64,000 nucleotides of DNA from Riptortus pedestris (lineage: Eukaryota > Arthropoda > Insecta > Hemiptera > Alydidae): NCBI GenBank assembly GCA_019009955.1, contig CM032229.1, positions 76,057,001-76,121,000 on the forward strand. Direction: 5' to 3'. A program made the position numbers and the translations under genes. The notes under the pieces were generated by a model. It did no database searches and was not told where the DNA came from. It worked only from the letters and a program-made list of their open reading frames with translations. Of the stretch, positions 1 to 10,850 are shown one piece after another. Position 1 is the stretch's first letter. The number at the start of each line of letters is the position of its first letter.

Positions 1-185
1 GGTTTTAGTTTATTTGTTGAATCGTGTTTTTTGGTTATGTAGTTGCGTTTTGTCATTTGGTTGCGTTTTGCTAGTTTGCTATGTTCTAATTTTTTTAATG
101 TTTTCATTCTTTTTTTGTTTATATTCATTGTTTTTTATGAGCAATATCGCCTCGTAGCGAACGCTCCTCAATAAATAAATAAAAA
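1..185 (+). repeat. dispersed repeat, copy A (AATAAATAA-tailed)
   Basis: A T-rich segment ends in a core (ATCGCCTCGTAGCGAACGCT) followed by CAATAAATAAATAA. A diverged copy of the core and tail lies at 1560-1632. The shared 3' tail suggests a retroelement 3' end, possibly a LINE, but there is no coding sequence to assign a family. The left boundary is outside the window. Confidence 0.4.
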
Positions 186-1440
186 AACTTTAAAATTGGT
201 CGTTTCAACGAGTGCAACAAAGGTCTTTTTTTGGAGGCCGTTGCCATTAAACTATGAATAATATTGGGCACAGAATGGGAATAATATTAAATAAAAAAAG
301 TTTCAGGTTAATCAGAAACACTTTTTTGTGGCTCCTCACAATTCTTTTTTTTCACAATCGCTTAGCGCTTACGGGAATTAAAAAAAAAAACGTTTCGCTT
401 TTGTTTGACTTTTACTACTATAGCTTACATTTATTTAAAAAAGGATTTTATTTTTTAAGAATATGGTTCAATCTAGTTCAAAGGAAGTTTTATTTGATTG
501 AAAAATGCTATTATTAATGTCTGCAGGGCAAAAAATCTACAAAACAATAATACCAACAGCACGATAAAAAATGTCTGCTGAATGGAAACTGTAATAAGAT
601 CCAACCCTTCCAACTAAAACATTTAAGTTGGTCATTTGTAACGGCTACTAATTTAAACCGACTCGCTCATTGGATTGAAGTTGTATTGGAGAAATTACTG
701 AGTGTATATTGATCCTGATTGAGCCCGGATATACTGGAATTAGGTCCAGGGCCAACTCTATAAAAGACTCGAGTGGATCTGTCCGGACTGAGGCAAAATC
801 CCATTACTTCCGATAACTAACAAGAAAGTGCCTCTTAAACTGATGGCGCTTAATCTCCTAAAGCTTTTGCCCTCTTCCAAAAGGCTACCAGATCACTTCA
901 ACATTCTGTATCATTTTTTATGTACTTAGGCAAATTAAAGTTTTCTTTAATTCCGAAGCTAAGATTTAAGCTCATTGAAATTCAAAGCTCCTCCCCCTAA
1001 GCGGAAAGAAAACATTTACATTTAAAATATTAAGTAATCTTGAAGTGGTTACTTTTATATGAAATATTTTTATCTTTTGTAGTTAAACGTGTTTAACGGA
1101 GATACAAACTATATCACTCATATATATTAAATTATAAACTAGTGAATTTGTAGCAATATTATTGGAAGGGTTGTTCTATTACCTATAGTGAAGCAATAAA
1201 AACAAAGCCCTTTAGAACGGAGACATTTCTTTCATAAATTACTTTTCGTTCTATATAATTAAAAATAGTAACTCAAAGTAAACTATATTGTCTAAGGCTA
1301 TTAAAATGCTAAAAAACTCGTCATTGTATAACAATAAAAGATATAAAAGCTAATATTATTAGAGGGACGCAGGGTATCAGCACCATAATTTCTAAAGAGT
1401 ATATCCTTATTTATAATGTTCCCTCTTCCGAAGGCACTCC
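186..1440. other. anonymous AT-rich DNA
   Basis: I see no recognisable gene, RNA or repeat here. The open frame at 254-517 encodes a low-complexity Phe/Leu/Lys-rich peptide with no motif and looks like chance. Confidence 0.5.
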
Positions 1441-1660
1441 TCATGTGTGTTTGATTGTGAATGCATGTGTAAGGTTTTCCTCTTCTGTTATCTGCTTCGT
1501 GTTCTTACTTTTTCCTGTTCTACCAGTGTCTGTATAATTTGGTCTTATTACTTTTTTATGTGTATGTTATATTTCTGGTTTTGTTTACGAGAAATATCAC
1601 CTAGCAGCAAACGCTCCACAGTAAATAAATATCTATCTATCTGTCTGTCTACGTATTTAT
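1441..1660 (+). repeat. dispersed repeat, copy B, with short ATCT/GTCT tail
   Basis: This segment ends in ATATCACCTAGCAGCAAACG plus CTCCACAGTAAATAAATA, matching the end of the repeat at 1-185. It is followed directly by a short (ATCT)n(GTCT)n tract at about 1630-1650, which resembles a simple-repeat tail. The open frame at 1447-1692 lies inside it and shows no protein motif. Confidence 0.4.
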
Positions 1661-3866
1661 TCATAAGTGTGTGTGTGCAAATAGTAGTTTAACTTACAAG
1701 CACATGAGCTTGAAAACTAAAACAGTCCATATATGCCAAATTTCCACTAAAGGAAATTTTCTAAACAATGTACTCCATGAGTCTCTTTTGGTGTTATAGA
1801 GGGACTCTTCATAAAATAACAGTTAATCAGTTAGAAGCAATGGGTATGGCACAAAATCGCCAGAGCCAGGAAATTAAAAGTGGAAGCCTAGCTCTAACCC
1901 AGAGTTAAAAGTGAAAGTTGTAAATGAGGTATGTGAAAGTAGGAGTTTCATCAAGGAAATGTGAATAAGCTGAATCTTGTTGGACTCATCTCAAAGCACA
2001 ATGATTTCATCTCGAATCTATTAGATGTATGAGGGGAGTTGTTAGAATCATTTTTTGAAGGAATGGATTTTGGTGGCTATACTAATTTGAAAAGTGACAG
2101 AATTCAGTAATTCTAGTTATAACGCGTAGTGTTGGTGTGATTGATTTAGCCACCAAACACTGGATTACTTAAAATGATTATGCCAAGCTATGAAATTAGA
2201 AGGCCATTGATTCTTTCCATTCGTTATTTTTGCCAATAAAAATATTTTTAGTTTTTATAATCAAGGAAGATGATTTTTGTGTAATAGGTAATCATAATTG
2301 AATTACCTGTTACGTATCGTATGATTTGACGTTAAACGAAGTTGGCCTGTTTATAGTTTGAAACTGAAGTCCAGTTTTGTAAAATAGTAATTCATGAAAC
2401 ACTCTCTCTCTACCGGCCATTCTCACAACTCGCCATTCCTCTGTACTTCGTCATAAGGGCAGGTTGATCCTGTCTATAGTGCTGTTGTTCCAGAGAACAT
2501 GCGTCCTGATACTTGGTGCACGGTTGCATCGCAGGTACCTTCTCTCCTGCTCGGCTCGAATCCGTTCTCCTTAAACAAGCTGAAATTGGAGAGTTGCAAG
2601 ATTCCTATATAGAACCTTAGTGGTGAAGACTAAGTTAACTTAGTAGTTCATTATGACTGCTGTTCGTTCCATCCCAGTTGTTTGGCAGATCCCTCTTCTC
2701 CTTTGTGGGAAGCCGCCCTCCTGACGGTACAGCCTGGAATTGCCTATTATCAGAAGATTGTTGAGAATATCCCAAATAATCTCTAAATCATCAATATCTC
2801 TACTATTCCTATTCATTCCTATTCATCTTTAGTCTTGACGCTCCCCCCTTCTTTGCCGCGTTTCTCTGTGTAGTTAGTACATAGGTAAGAAAAATTTAGT
2901 ACATTATTTTTATTCGTTTGTCTTTACTTGTTCATTTCTTTTGTTATCTTAGCTCACCAGAGCCTAATTTTATACATCCTTTCATTATTTATTATTTATC
3001 CGTATTTTTCCTTTACCACTTATACTACAGATACAACTCCACAGCACAAATCCAGAATCCAGAGTACAGATAATTTGTTTTCTTGCGATTGTTTCTCTAC
3101 GGTTTACGTGCATTTTCTTGATCAGCCATTTATTTTTATTTTACCCCGAGGGTATTTTTTATTATTCACATAACATTATTTCCTTTACAGGAATGCTGTA
3201 TTAGCCAACATTCCCTGTAATGTAATTGGCTGATAAGCAATACTCACGGTAACTAAAACATTGAATTATGGAAATTGGGAGTGCTCTGTAATGTGCCATG
3301 GCACAAGGGGATAATAACTTGTTGACGCGGGTTGAAAAACGTTATCGTTGCTATTTTTAGTCCCAATTATTCTAAGATATAGTTAAATGGACAGGCAAAA
3401 CAAAATTAACCAAACCACCACTGTTAATACTGTCATTCAGCTTTCGAGGGCCTGACTCTATAATTTAGTTAAATTCAATATGGGAAACGAGAAATTCAGT
3501 CAGATGCAGGAGAGAATACCCAACCTGTACGCAACTCCATCAATCTTCGACAGCAGAAGATTCAAGATTTCTTTATAAGAAGCTTAATGAGTCAGTACGA
3601 ATAATTATTGAACTTGATTTTATGGAAGCTGTATTGGAATATTTTATTAATTTAAAAGAAGTTTTAGAAAACTAATTTTTTGTACTGATTATGACCTGAA
3701 TGTATTTACTATATTTACGGCAATTGAGTTGATAATCCGGTGTAAAATGTTATTTAAATCAAGGGAATTGAGGTGATATGTATCATATATTCTGTCTAAT
3801 TATTAAGGTTTAAATATGCCTTTTATCTAGCTAAAATTCTAAATTCTAGTGTATTTTTGATCAAAG
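1661..3866. other. anonymous intergenic or intronic DNA
   Basis: No gene is recognised. Positions about 2400-2860 are less AT-rich than the surroundings and may be an old degraded repeat or exon, but no frame stays open over them. The frame at 2928-3173 has no motif. Confidence 0.4.
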
Positions 3867-3893
3867 ATCTCTCTCTTTCTCTCTCTCTCTCAC

Positions 3894-3987
<94 letters not shown>
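3867..3987. repeat. compound microsatellite (CT)n(TA)n
   Basis: About 80 bases of CT dinucleotides with a few interruptions are followed by about 40 bases of TA dinucleotides. The tract ends about 65 bp before the TIR transposon at 4054. Confidence 0.95.
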
Positions 3988-3989
<2 letters not shown>

Positions 3990-4053
3990 TAAATTATCAA
4001 TTATGGTTAAATTGTTTTAGTGGTATGCAGTGATAAAAGCAATCGCCTTTATA

Positions 4054-5649
4054 GTCCAGTCAAATTAGCAAAAATAGAAACATTAATCGGTAAAAAGCTA
4101 TAACTTGGTGTAGACCTTTATCTTGGCGCACTATTGAACATACTAAAAGTCCTGACCTCTATCTGCAGGGCAACCGTTGATCCTAACGTAATGAATGTTA
4201 TTATAAAAAATAAAGCTCATAAAATTCTCTATAAGAAAGGTTCAATACGTTTTTTTCATATCTTTAATTGTTTTTACAATACATTGTTGAATATAAGTAT
4301 ATTTGTATTTTGTCTCTCAACTGTCGTAAAAATCACACTTTCGGTATAGAATCTGTAAAAAAAATATAATTAGACAAAAAATATGAAATATGTGATATTT
4401 CTCGTAAATTTGGCAACTCTTACTATTTAAAATTATAGTTTACGGCTAGTACTTGAGATAGCGTCATCTGTAAAATCCTGAGCCGTTTCTTGATGTTGTG
4501 AATCTGCAAGGCTATAATCATCATCTTGATCTTCAGCATCCATTACGAAGAAATCATTCTCGTCAAGCTCCCTTTCAACGTAACTCTCTCTTCCCGTGTC
4601 AAAAGTAGAATTCAGACATGATGTACCATAGCAGTAGCCATATATAGTCGAGCAGTTTAGTCCTGCTTTTCTACACCCCCAGGATGAAGTGCAGCCTTTT
4701 TTACAATTACACGATATTAATGACAGGAATGAACGCGGAGCTGGTGCCTTGAGTGTCAATACAGGTTTCAGACAGTCATTGATTTTTTTCCAACCCCAAA
4801 GTTCAGGGCATTTCTCATTCCGCGTCATTTTTGTAGCTGGTAATACAGGCGAAACGAGTGTTGGTGAGCTGCTGCAGCAGTAGGAGGCAACGAGGCTAAA
4901 TTTGGTTTACTCTTGTACGCTGACAATGTAAAAAGATTGTATCGATGTCGAGTTAGAGATGTACCCTTATGTACACGGCTACAGCCTTTTTAACGGTAAA
5001 ACCTTCAGCTTCCAATTTTTCAGATAACATCGAAATCAGTCGGGCTTTATATTTTGCGTTGCCAAGAAACCTTTCTTGTGTGACAGTGGCTGTCATTGTG
5101 TCTTCAAAAAGTATGTCAGGACTCGTATGTTTCGCGGACCGTAGGTATTGCTCCGCTGTTTTAGCGCTGGAGGTGCTGTTGGTATAACTATCGAATACTA
5201 TTATGGCCGTTGCTCCGAAATGATTTTTTACATAGTTTATGTATGTGGCGCAAATTGATCAATATGTCTGATTTTGATGCCAAATTACGCGATGCAAGAG
5301 CCCCACCGTCAATTGCATGTCTGGAATCATTAAAATTCATGCGATCGCGGTGTATTACAAAGAAACTATTAAAGATATGAAAACAACTTATTGAACGTTT
5401 CTTATAGAGAATTTCATAAGCTTTATTTTTTATATAAGATTCATTACGATAGGATCAACGGTTGCCGAGATATGAGGAAAAAACTGAATTGGCGCACCTT
5501 TTTTCCAAGATGACGGATCGAGCCCTTCAATTAGAGGTCAGGACTTTTAGTATGTTCAACAGTACGCCAAGATAAAGGTCTACACCAAGTTATAGCTTTT
5601 TACCGATTAATGTTTCTATTCGCTATATTTTGATCTAATTTGACTGGAC
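4054..5649. mobile_element. TIR DNA transposon (~1.6 kb) carrying a broken CXC-domain gene
   Basis: The two ends are inverted copies of each other. The left end begins GTCCAGTCAAATTAG and the right end finishes CTAATTTGACTGGAC. Similarity extends inward for roughly 250 bp on each side, with several indels. TA dinucleotides flank both ends (4052-4053 and 5650-5651), compatible with a TA target-site duplication, although the adjoining bases leave the boundary uncertain by 2-3 bp. No transposase motif is visible, so the element is non-autonomous as it stands. The interior contains the CXC gene remnant on the minus strand. The superfamily is unresolved. Confidence 0.75.
4433..5345 (-). pseudogene. 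remnant of CXC (tesmin/TSO1-like) domain protein with upstream PIN-like region
   Basis: The last 131 codons (4433-4828) read continuously. They contain WGWKK and KAPAPRS, followed by the cysteine cluster of a CXC domain (Cys 40, 42, 46, 52, 59, 66 and 71), a motif known to bind DNA in tesmin/TSO1 proteins. Two expected cysteines are changed to Trp50 and Tyr63, each explicable by one base. An acidic tail follows. Upstream on the same strand (about 4830-5260), other frames give fragments such as HFGATAIIVFDSY, ERFLGNAKYKARLISMLSEK and AAAAHQHSFRLYYQLQ. From memory, these resemble an uncharacterised multi-copy arthropod protein family that ends in a CXC domain. The nuclease-like (PIN) label for the upstream part is inference. 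Frame changes and stops make this a pseudogene. It lies wholly within the TIR element at 4054-5649. Confidence 0.65.
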
Positions 5650-5651
5650 TA

Positions 5652-6590
5652 TTAGAGCAATACAAGAAAGCGGTCTCGTTTGTACAAGTCCTTTTGAACA
5701 CAAACATTCTTAAAAATATATTATTATTAAAATGATAAATATATCATTTTGATGGAGTTTGGTAAAAATTATATTTACAATATCTTCAAGAATTCGCGTT
5801 TTACCTCTGGATATCAGTTACAGTTTTGGTTTAAGGCTTTAATAAAGAGGCTGGTTGGAGGAGGAAATGTGATATTCTCTATTGATGAATATCTTAAATA
5901 ACCGTTAGGCAAATTTCAAGGAACGAAAATTGTCTTTTTTAATGTCGCCTCTCTTAATACTAGGTTGGTTCTTGCCTGGGGCCCACAAATACCACCGAAA
6001 CAATAAATAAAAAATCTGGTTTTAGATATCTTTTACTCCTATTTAATTAAATTAACAAAATATTTTGCAGTTGTTTTTTTCTTCTTTTAAATTATTTCAT
6101 TCGAAAGTGATATAACAGAAGTTTGTTTCAACCATTGGATCAAATAATGTCATTGATCATAGTTTATATTAATTTTGCGATGAACAAGAATTCCCTTCAC
6201 AAATCTTCTGTCTAATAGGTTCAAAAAATTTTTAATTTTTTTAATTAACGTTCCCCTTTTAAAAACCTAAATGTTACTGCAGTCCTGAAAATGAAATTTC
6301 AATATTCTGAGCACAGTCGTTTTGGAGCTATATGAGATGAGTACATACGTATAGACGTCACATCGAAACTAGTCAAAATAGGTTCTAGACGTCCAAAATA
6401 GATTATTCCTTCTTTTTTTAGAACCATTATCACCAATGCTTAAATGAAATTAAAATAATTGGGTTATGAATTTTTATTTCAATATTGGCCCTCTTTCACT
6501 CTGGTAAGATATTATTATTTGGCGTCAATTTTAAGAATACAGGGTGCAGGTAAGTCCGATATTTAGATGATCACAACCCAAGCAAAGCAT
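5652..6590. other. anonymous AT-rich DNA
   Basis: No gene or repeat boundary is recognised between the TIR element and the first SINE copy. Confidence 0.5.
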
Positions 6591-6599
6591 TTGGTGTTT

Positions 6600-6812
6600 G
6601 TTCATCTGTAAAGTGAGTTAAAGCGTTGACCTTAACCTCACATGGTAAATACAGAGTGGCGAGTTCGATTCATGCCTGAGCAAAGGAATTTATTTAGTAA
6701 CGGAATTCATTAAATAAAATCCTTAGTCCCACCCTGGCTAGAAAAGTATGGTAACCTGTAGATGATCCGTCCCAATTAGCCTTAGTTGCAACAAATGAAC
6801 GTTAATAAATAA
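6600..6812 (+). repeat. tRNA-like SINE, copy 1
   Basis: The head contains GTGAGTTAAAGCGTTGACC and the B-box-like GTTCGATTC. The body contains CTTAGTCCCACCCTGGCTAG, and the end is GAACGTTAATAAATAA. The 5' end is diverged. The arrangement of a tRNA-like head, a unique body and an A/T-rich tail fits a SINE transcribed by RNA polymerase III. Confidence 0.75.
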
Positions 6813-7099
6813 TTTAAATTATAAATTATAAAAAGAAGAAATACTATTTTAAGCCTGCGACACCTTTACAAGTCAGCTCAGTCTGCTATGTCATCTTCAT
6901 TTGTTCCAACTCATATTATAGTACCAGAAACATTCTCCGCTCTGACTGTATGTACTATTCCGACCAAGTCAGGTCCAACACTCACAGACCACTGCCAGGA
7001 AGACTAGCCTAACAAATAAGATATTAGTTCACGTTCATTCTAATTAGGCCCTTGGTTTAGTACTTGGTCAGCGCATGTTTTCAATCATAAATAATCGTG

Positions 7100-7425
7100 T
7101 ATAGTCACAACACTGTTTTCTTAAATTACTGATAAATATTTAAACTGGACTATGGTACTGTATACTAGCACTATGCACTAGATTCTATTCTATAACCGAA
7201 AAGAGTAAGAAATGATCGTCTGGGATAAATCTGTCCTATTGAATAATGAATTGAATAAAAGTATAGGACAAACGTTTTCACTTTGTGGGATAAATCTTTA
7301 TATACCGAAAAATATCCAGTTGGCTGGTTCACAGTGCAACGCCATAAATAGCAGAAACGCATATTTATATATTTATTTATTGACATCTGGAGTAGACAAA
7401 TACTTTGTCGACAATGACTATTTGC
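7100..7425. other. anonymous DNA between SINE copies
   Basis: Overlapping frames occur on both strands (7171-7428 and 7212-7457). Neither carries a recognisable motif and they are antisense to each other. Confidence 0.4.
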
Positions 7426-7429
7426 CACC

Positions 7430-7640
7430 TGGGACTCAGGTTAGCCTTGTGAGTTAATGCGTTGGCCTTAATCTCACATGGTAATCCCAAAGTGCAGAGT
7501 TCGATTCCTGCCTGGGCAATAGGAGTTTATTTAGTGACGAACTCATTAAATAGAATCCTTGACTAGTAAAGGTTGGTAATCTGTAGATAACACTACGCAA
7601 TTAACTAAAAGTCGACGTTAATAAATAATAATAATATTTC
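7430..7640 (+). repeat. tRNA-like SINE, copy 2
   Basis: It begins GGGACTCAGGTTAGCC and contains the B-box-like GTTCGATTCC followed by TGCCTGGGCAA. It ends in GACGTTAATAAATAATAATAA. Part of the CCCACCCTGGC body is deleted relative to the other copies. Confidence 0.8.
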
Positions 7641-7921
7641 CCAACTGCTACTTAACTGGCACCTTACGCTCCCAAAGATCAACAAGAAATTTAATATCTT
7701 TGATCTTGAAATATACACTATAACTTGGTGTAAACATAAATACGTGTTAATATACCTCCACCCCTCCACTGAAGAGTGTTGTATTACACATACTGTTAGT
7801 TGCTTCACAATAACACTTTGGAGATTAATTATTGTATCAATCCATAAAAAAAAAAAAACTCATTAGTTCATAGATCAAGACTGGTGGAGTTTAAATACCT
7901 GATTGAAATAGGAAATAATAT

Positions 7922-8149
7922 ATTATTATTATTATTTATTAACGTCCACTTTTTTCAACTTAAGCTAATTAGGACGGGTTATCTACAGGTTACCACCCTT
8001 TTCTAGCCAGGGTGGGACTTAGGATGTTATTTAATGAATTCCGTCACTAAATAATTTCCTTTGCCCAGGTGTGAATCGAACTCGCTACTCCAGGTTTACC
8101 ATGTGAGATTAAGGTCAACGCTTTTACTCACTTTTCTAATCTGAGCCCC
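7922..8149 (-). repeat. tRNA-like SINE, copy 3
   Basis: This is the reverse complement of the family. TTATTATTATTATTTATTAACG marks the 3' tail at left and CTGAGCCCC marks the 5' head at right. A short GGAAATA occurs on both sides and may be a partial target-site duplication. Confidence 0.8.
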
Positions 8150-8360
8150 GGAAATATTATAAGGCCTATTTTTATTATTCTTTTTTCAGTAAACGTTTTC
8201 ATAAATTTACTCTCTAAAGTTCCTATAGGTCCAATGTTTGGTTATAATTTTCGAATCAACTGTCTATATTTAAAACCAACTAATTTAATTTTCTGACTAA
8301 CTAGAACTGACCCAATTTGCATTCTTCATTTATACAAAGGATTATTGTAAAAATACAACT

Positions 8361-8578
8361 GGGGGCTCGGGTTAGCCATGTGAGTTAAAGCGTTGGCTTT
8401 AATCTCACATGGTAAACCTAGAGTGGCGAGTTCGATTCCCTTCTGGGCAAATAGGAATTTAGGAGGACGCGCTCATTAAATAAAATCCTTAGTCCCACCC
8501 TGGCTAGAAAAGAGTGGTAACCTGTTGGTAACCCGTCACAATTAGCCATAGTTGCATAATGTGGAAATTAATATATAA
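8361..8578 (+). repeat. tRNA-like SINE, copy 4
   Basis: The head GGGGCTCGGGTTAGCCATG and the B-box-like GTTCGATTCC are present, as is the CCCACCCTGGCTAGAAAAG body. An imperfect flanking direct repeat (AAAATACAACT at left, AAAATGCAACT at about 8585-8595) is consistent with a target-site duplication. Confidence 0.85.
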
Positions 8579-8599
8579 ATTTAAAAAATGCAACTAGTG

Positions 8600-9378
8600 C
8601 AAGGGATGCTAAAAGTGGAGGTTTTACACCACTTATGACCGGAAATATGATGTCGATAGAACGCCTTCCTGTTAGACTCTAACCCACACCAATTTGGCGG
8701 AAGGCAGCACAGCACGGTGATGCATGTTTCAGTAGCTAGAGTATCTCATCTTGGGGGGATTAACCATAAACCTAATCATGGAGTTATTGAGGCCCCCTTG
8801 AGAAGATTAGGCAGGGAACAGTTCTTTCATTTTGTTACATTGTCATTGTTATTTCTTCCTGCTAATTTGTAAGTTATGTTGAAGAACATAGTACATAGGA
8901 TAGCTGCTTCTTTGGTAGGAAATAAACCTATATCTGCACATACAATACAATAGTTGATAACAGTTTTGAAAAATATTTTTATTAAGTCAGTTTTTGTTGG
9001 AATTGTAATAATTTGCAATAATGAACATCGAGCTCAGTTAACACAAGTGCAGAACGTTCTGGCTATGATATTTTAATTTTTAAGTGGTAAATTTCAAATT
9101 TATATATGAGATTTTACTCACTGTAGAGGTTGAAGAATGAAGGAAGAAGAGTTTATCTGAGTTTATTCGGTGACGTTTAAAGGAAAAAAACATGCTTAAA
9201 TAAGAAGAGCCACTAAGCCGAAGTATATCCCTAATAGAGGGTCGTTATTTCTAACTTAAATTTCGGTCAATGTCTTTCTCTGACGTGCTTTTCTCGTAAG
9301 AGAGGTAGTGCTTGTCTTTTACCAAAATATCAGTTCTCTTCAAGTGCCATCAGGCTCTATTTTCGCTTTCACCCACCA

Positions 9379-9380
<2 letters not shown>
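8600..9380. other. anonymous DNA
   Basis: No gene is recognised. The stretch at 8640-8820 is less AT-rich than its flanks but shows no open frame with a motif. Confidence 0.4.

Positions 9381-9381
<1 letters not shown>

Positions 9382-9412
<31 letters not shown>
9382..9412. repeat. (CT)n microsatellite
   Basis: About 15 CT repeats follow a C-run, and a CT-rich stretch continues to about 9425. Confidence 0.9.
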
Positions 9413-9417
<5 letters not shown>

Positions 9418-9425
9418 TTTTCTCT

Positions 9426-10690
9426 CTACCTTCCTAACGAAAGACCTAAAATAAGGCCAACTACCTTTATATTAACGGCATACAGGGAAAAACATTAACT
9501 AGTTGTTAAATAAAAAATATCTATAAATATTATAAATTTTATGTGTGCTGTAGATTTTGTTTTTATTGACTTTTGCACACATGCGTTATATAAACAACCA
9601 CTGTGCGGTTTCTTGTTAGTAGAGATCGCGTCGTTTCTCCTGTTTAAGAAACTTGGACAAAAATTTACGACAATTATATGTCAATCCGCACGTAAGCCAA
9701 AAATTAAACGAGTTATCCTCCTAGCAAAGATAAAAAGATATTGGTTTTTGAAAATACTACGGCTGAGTAAATACAAAAAGTTTAAGAGGCTAAGTTTAAT
9801 TGTTAGAGGAAACTAGGAGGCTTTGAAAACGCACGTTTTCCAGTTAGATATCATTCACATGCCTGGAAGAAAAGATAACAGACAGAAAAACCTCAAAAGT
9901 AGTTACCAAATTTAAAATGGCTCCCATGACTAGATGCTTCAAATCCCTGAAGAATGATCTTGGATATAAGAGGCTCTCCAGAAAAGAGAATATAATGATA
10001 TACGCGTAGCACAAATGTGTTGTAAGGAGCAACGTCAAAAACCTGTTTTTCACAGATTCTAAAGATATGTCGAAAGAATAAAATAACGTCAGGGTACCCA
10101 AGGGTAAAACCAAATGTACAAATGTATACTCAAGCAAAGGTGCCTGAATAACTTCCAGGACGACTTGTGGAGGTTGAGAATAGGGAATTTCATTCAGTTA
10201 GGGAATTGGAAAAGCCTAGATGAGGGTAGGCCTAGCAAACACCTATAGTCTGCCAAACCAATGAGCACTAACAATCTAAAATTATTGAAACTTTAGCCAA
10301 GTATTTTCGACCTAAAGCCCTGAGAGAGGGAGGCAAAGGAGACAACGGTTATACGGTAGAAGACAGGAGCCGTCACACCATCCCCTATAACTTTGGCCTT
10401 CTGTTGGAAGATTGTTGGGGAAGACTGACATTCTCCTCAGAACTATTAAAGTTCTCACAAGTTAGTCCAAGATAAGCCAATATTCGTTCCAGCCGAAAGA
10501 GTAGTGAAATTCTTAAAATCTTGCGACAACATTATCATGAACACTTCATTCATTTTAATTATAATTCATTAATTTTTTTTTATGTTGTCCGATTCTTAGG
10601 CAATTTGTGCAGTACGCAGTCTGAAGGGATCAATAGTAGAGAAAGAGGTTACAGTCTATCTTGATCAAAAACTGCATAAACCTATAGGAA
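9426..10690. other. anonymous DNA
   Basis: The frames at 9541-9816 (+) and 9844-10137 (-) have no recognisable domain and no supporting context. I treat them as chance. Confidence 0.4.
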
Positions 10691-10696
10691 AATATT

Positions 10697-10850
10697 GTTA
10701 TTTATTAGCGTCCACTTTCTTTCTTGCTTGTTGAGACAGATTATCTACAGGTGTCCGCTCATTTCTAGTAACGGAAGGACTAATTTTACTAAATGAGTTT
10801 GTCAATAAATCAATTCCTATTGCCCAGACGGGGTTCGAACTTACGACTTA
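10697..10850 (-). repeat. tRNA-like SINE, diverged copy
   Basis: The reverse complement of the family tail and body is recognisable: TTATTTATTAGCGTCCACTT, TTATCTACAGG and ATTGCCCAGACGGGGTTCGAA. The copy is diverged and ends near the B-box, so the tRNA-like head is lost. Confidence 0.6.

Noticed and set aside
4969..5187. 72-codon plus-strand frame
   Set aside because: It is the antisense shadow of the CXC-gene remnant, whose minus-strand reading has recognisable family motifs.
7430..7510. Possible functional tRNA gene (B-box GTTCGATTCC)
   Set aside because: The anticodon and acceptor stems do not close, the sequence recurs with a constant SINE body and tail, and at least one copy has a target-site duplication. 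It is a SINE head and not a tRNA gene.
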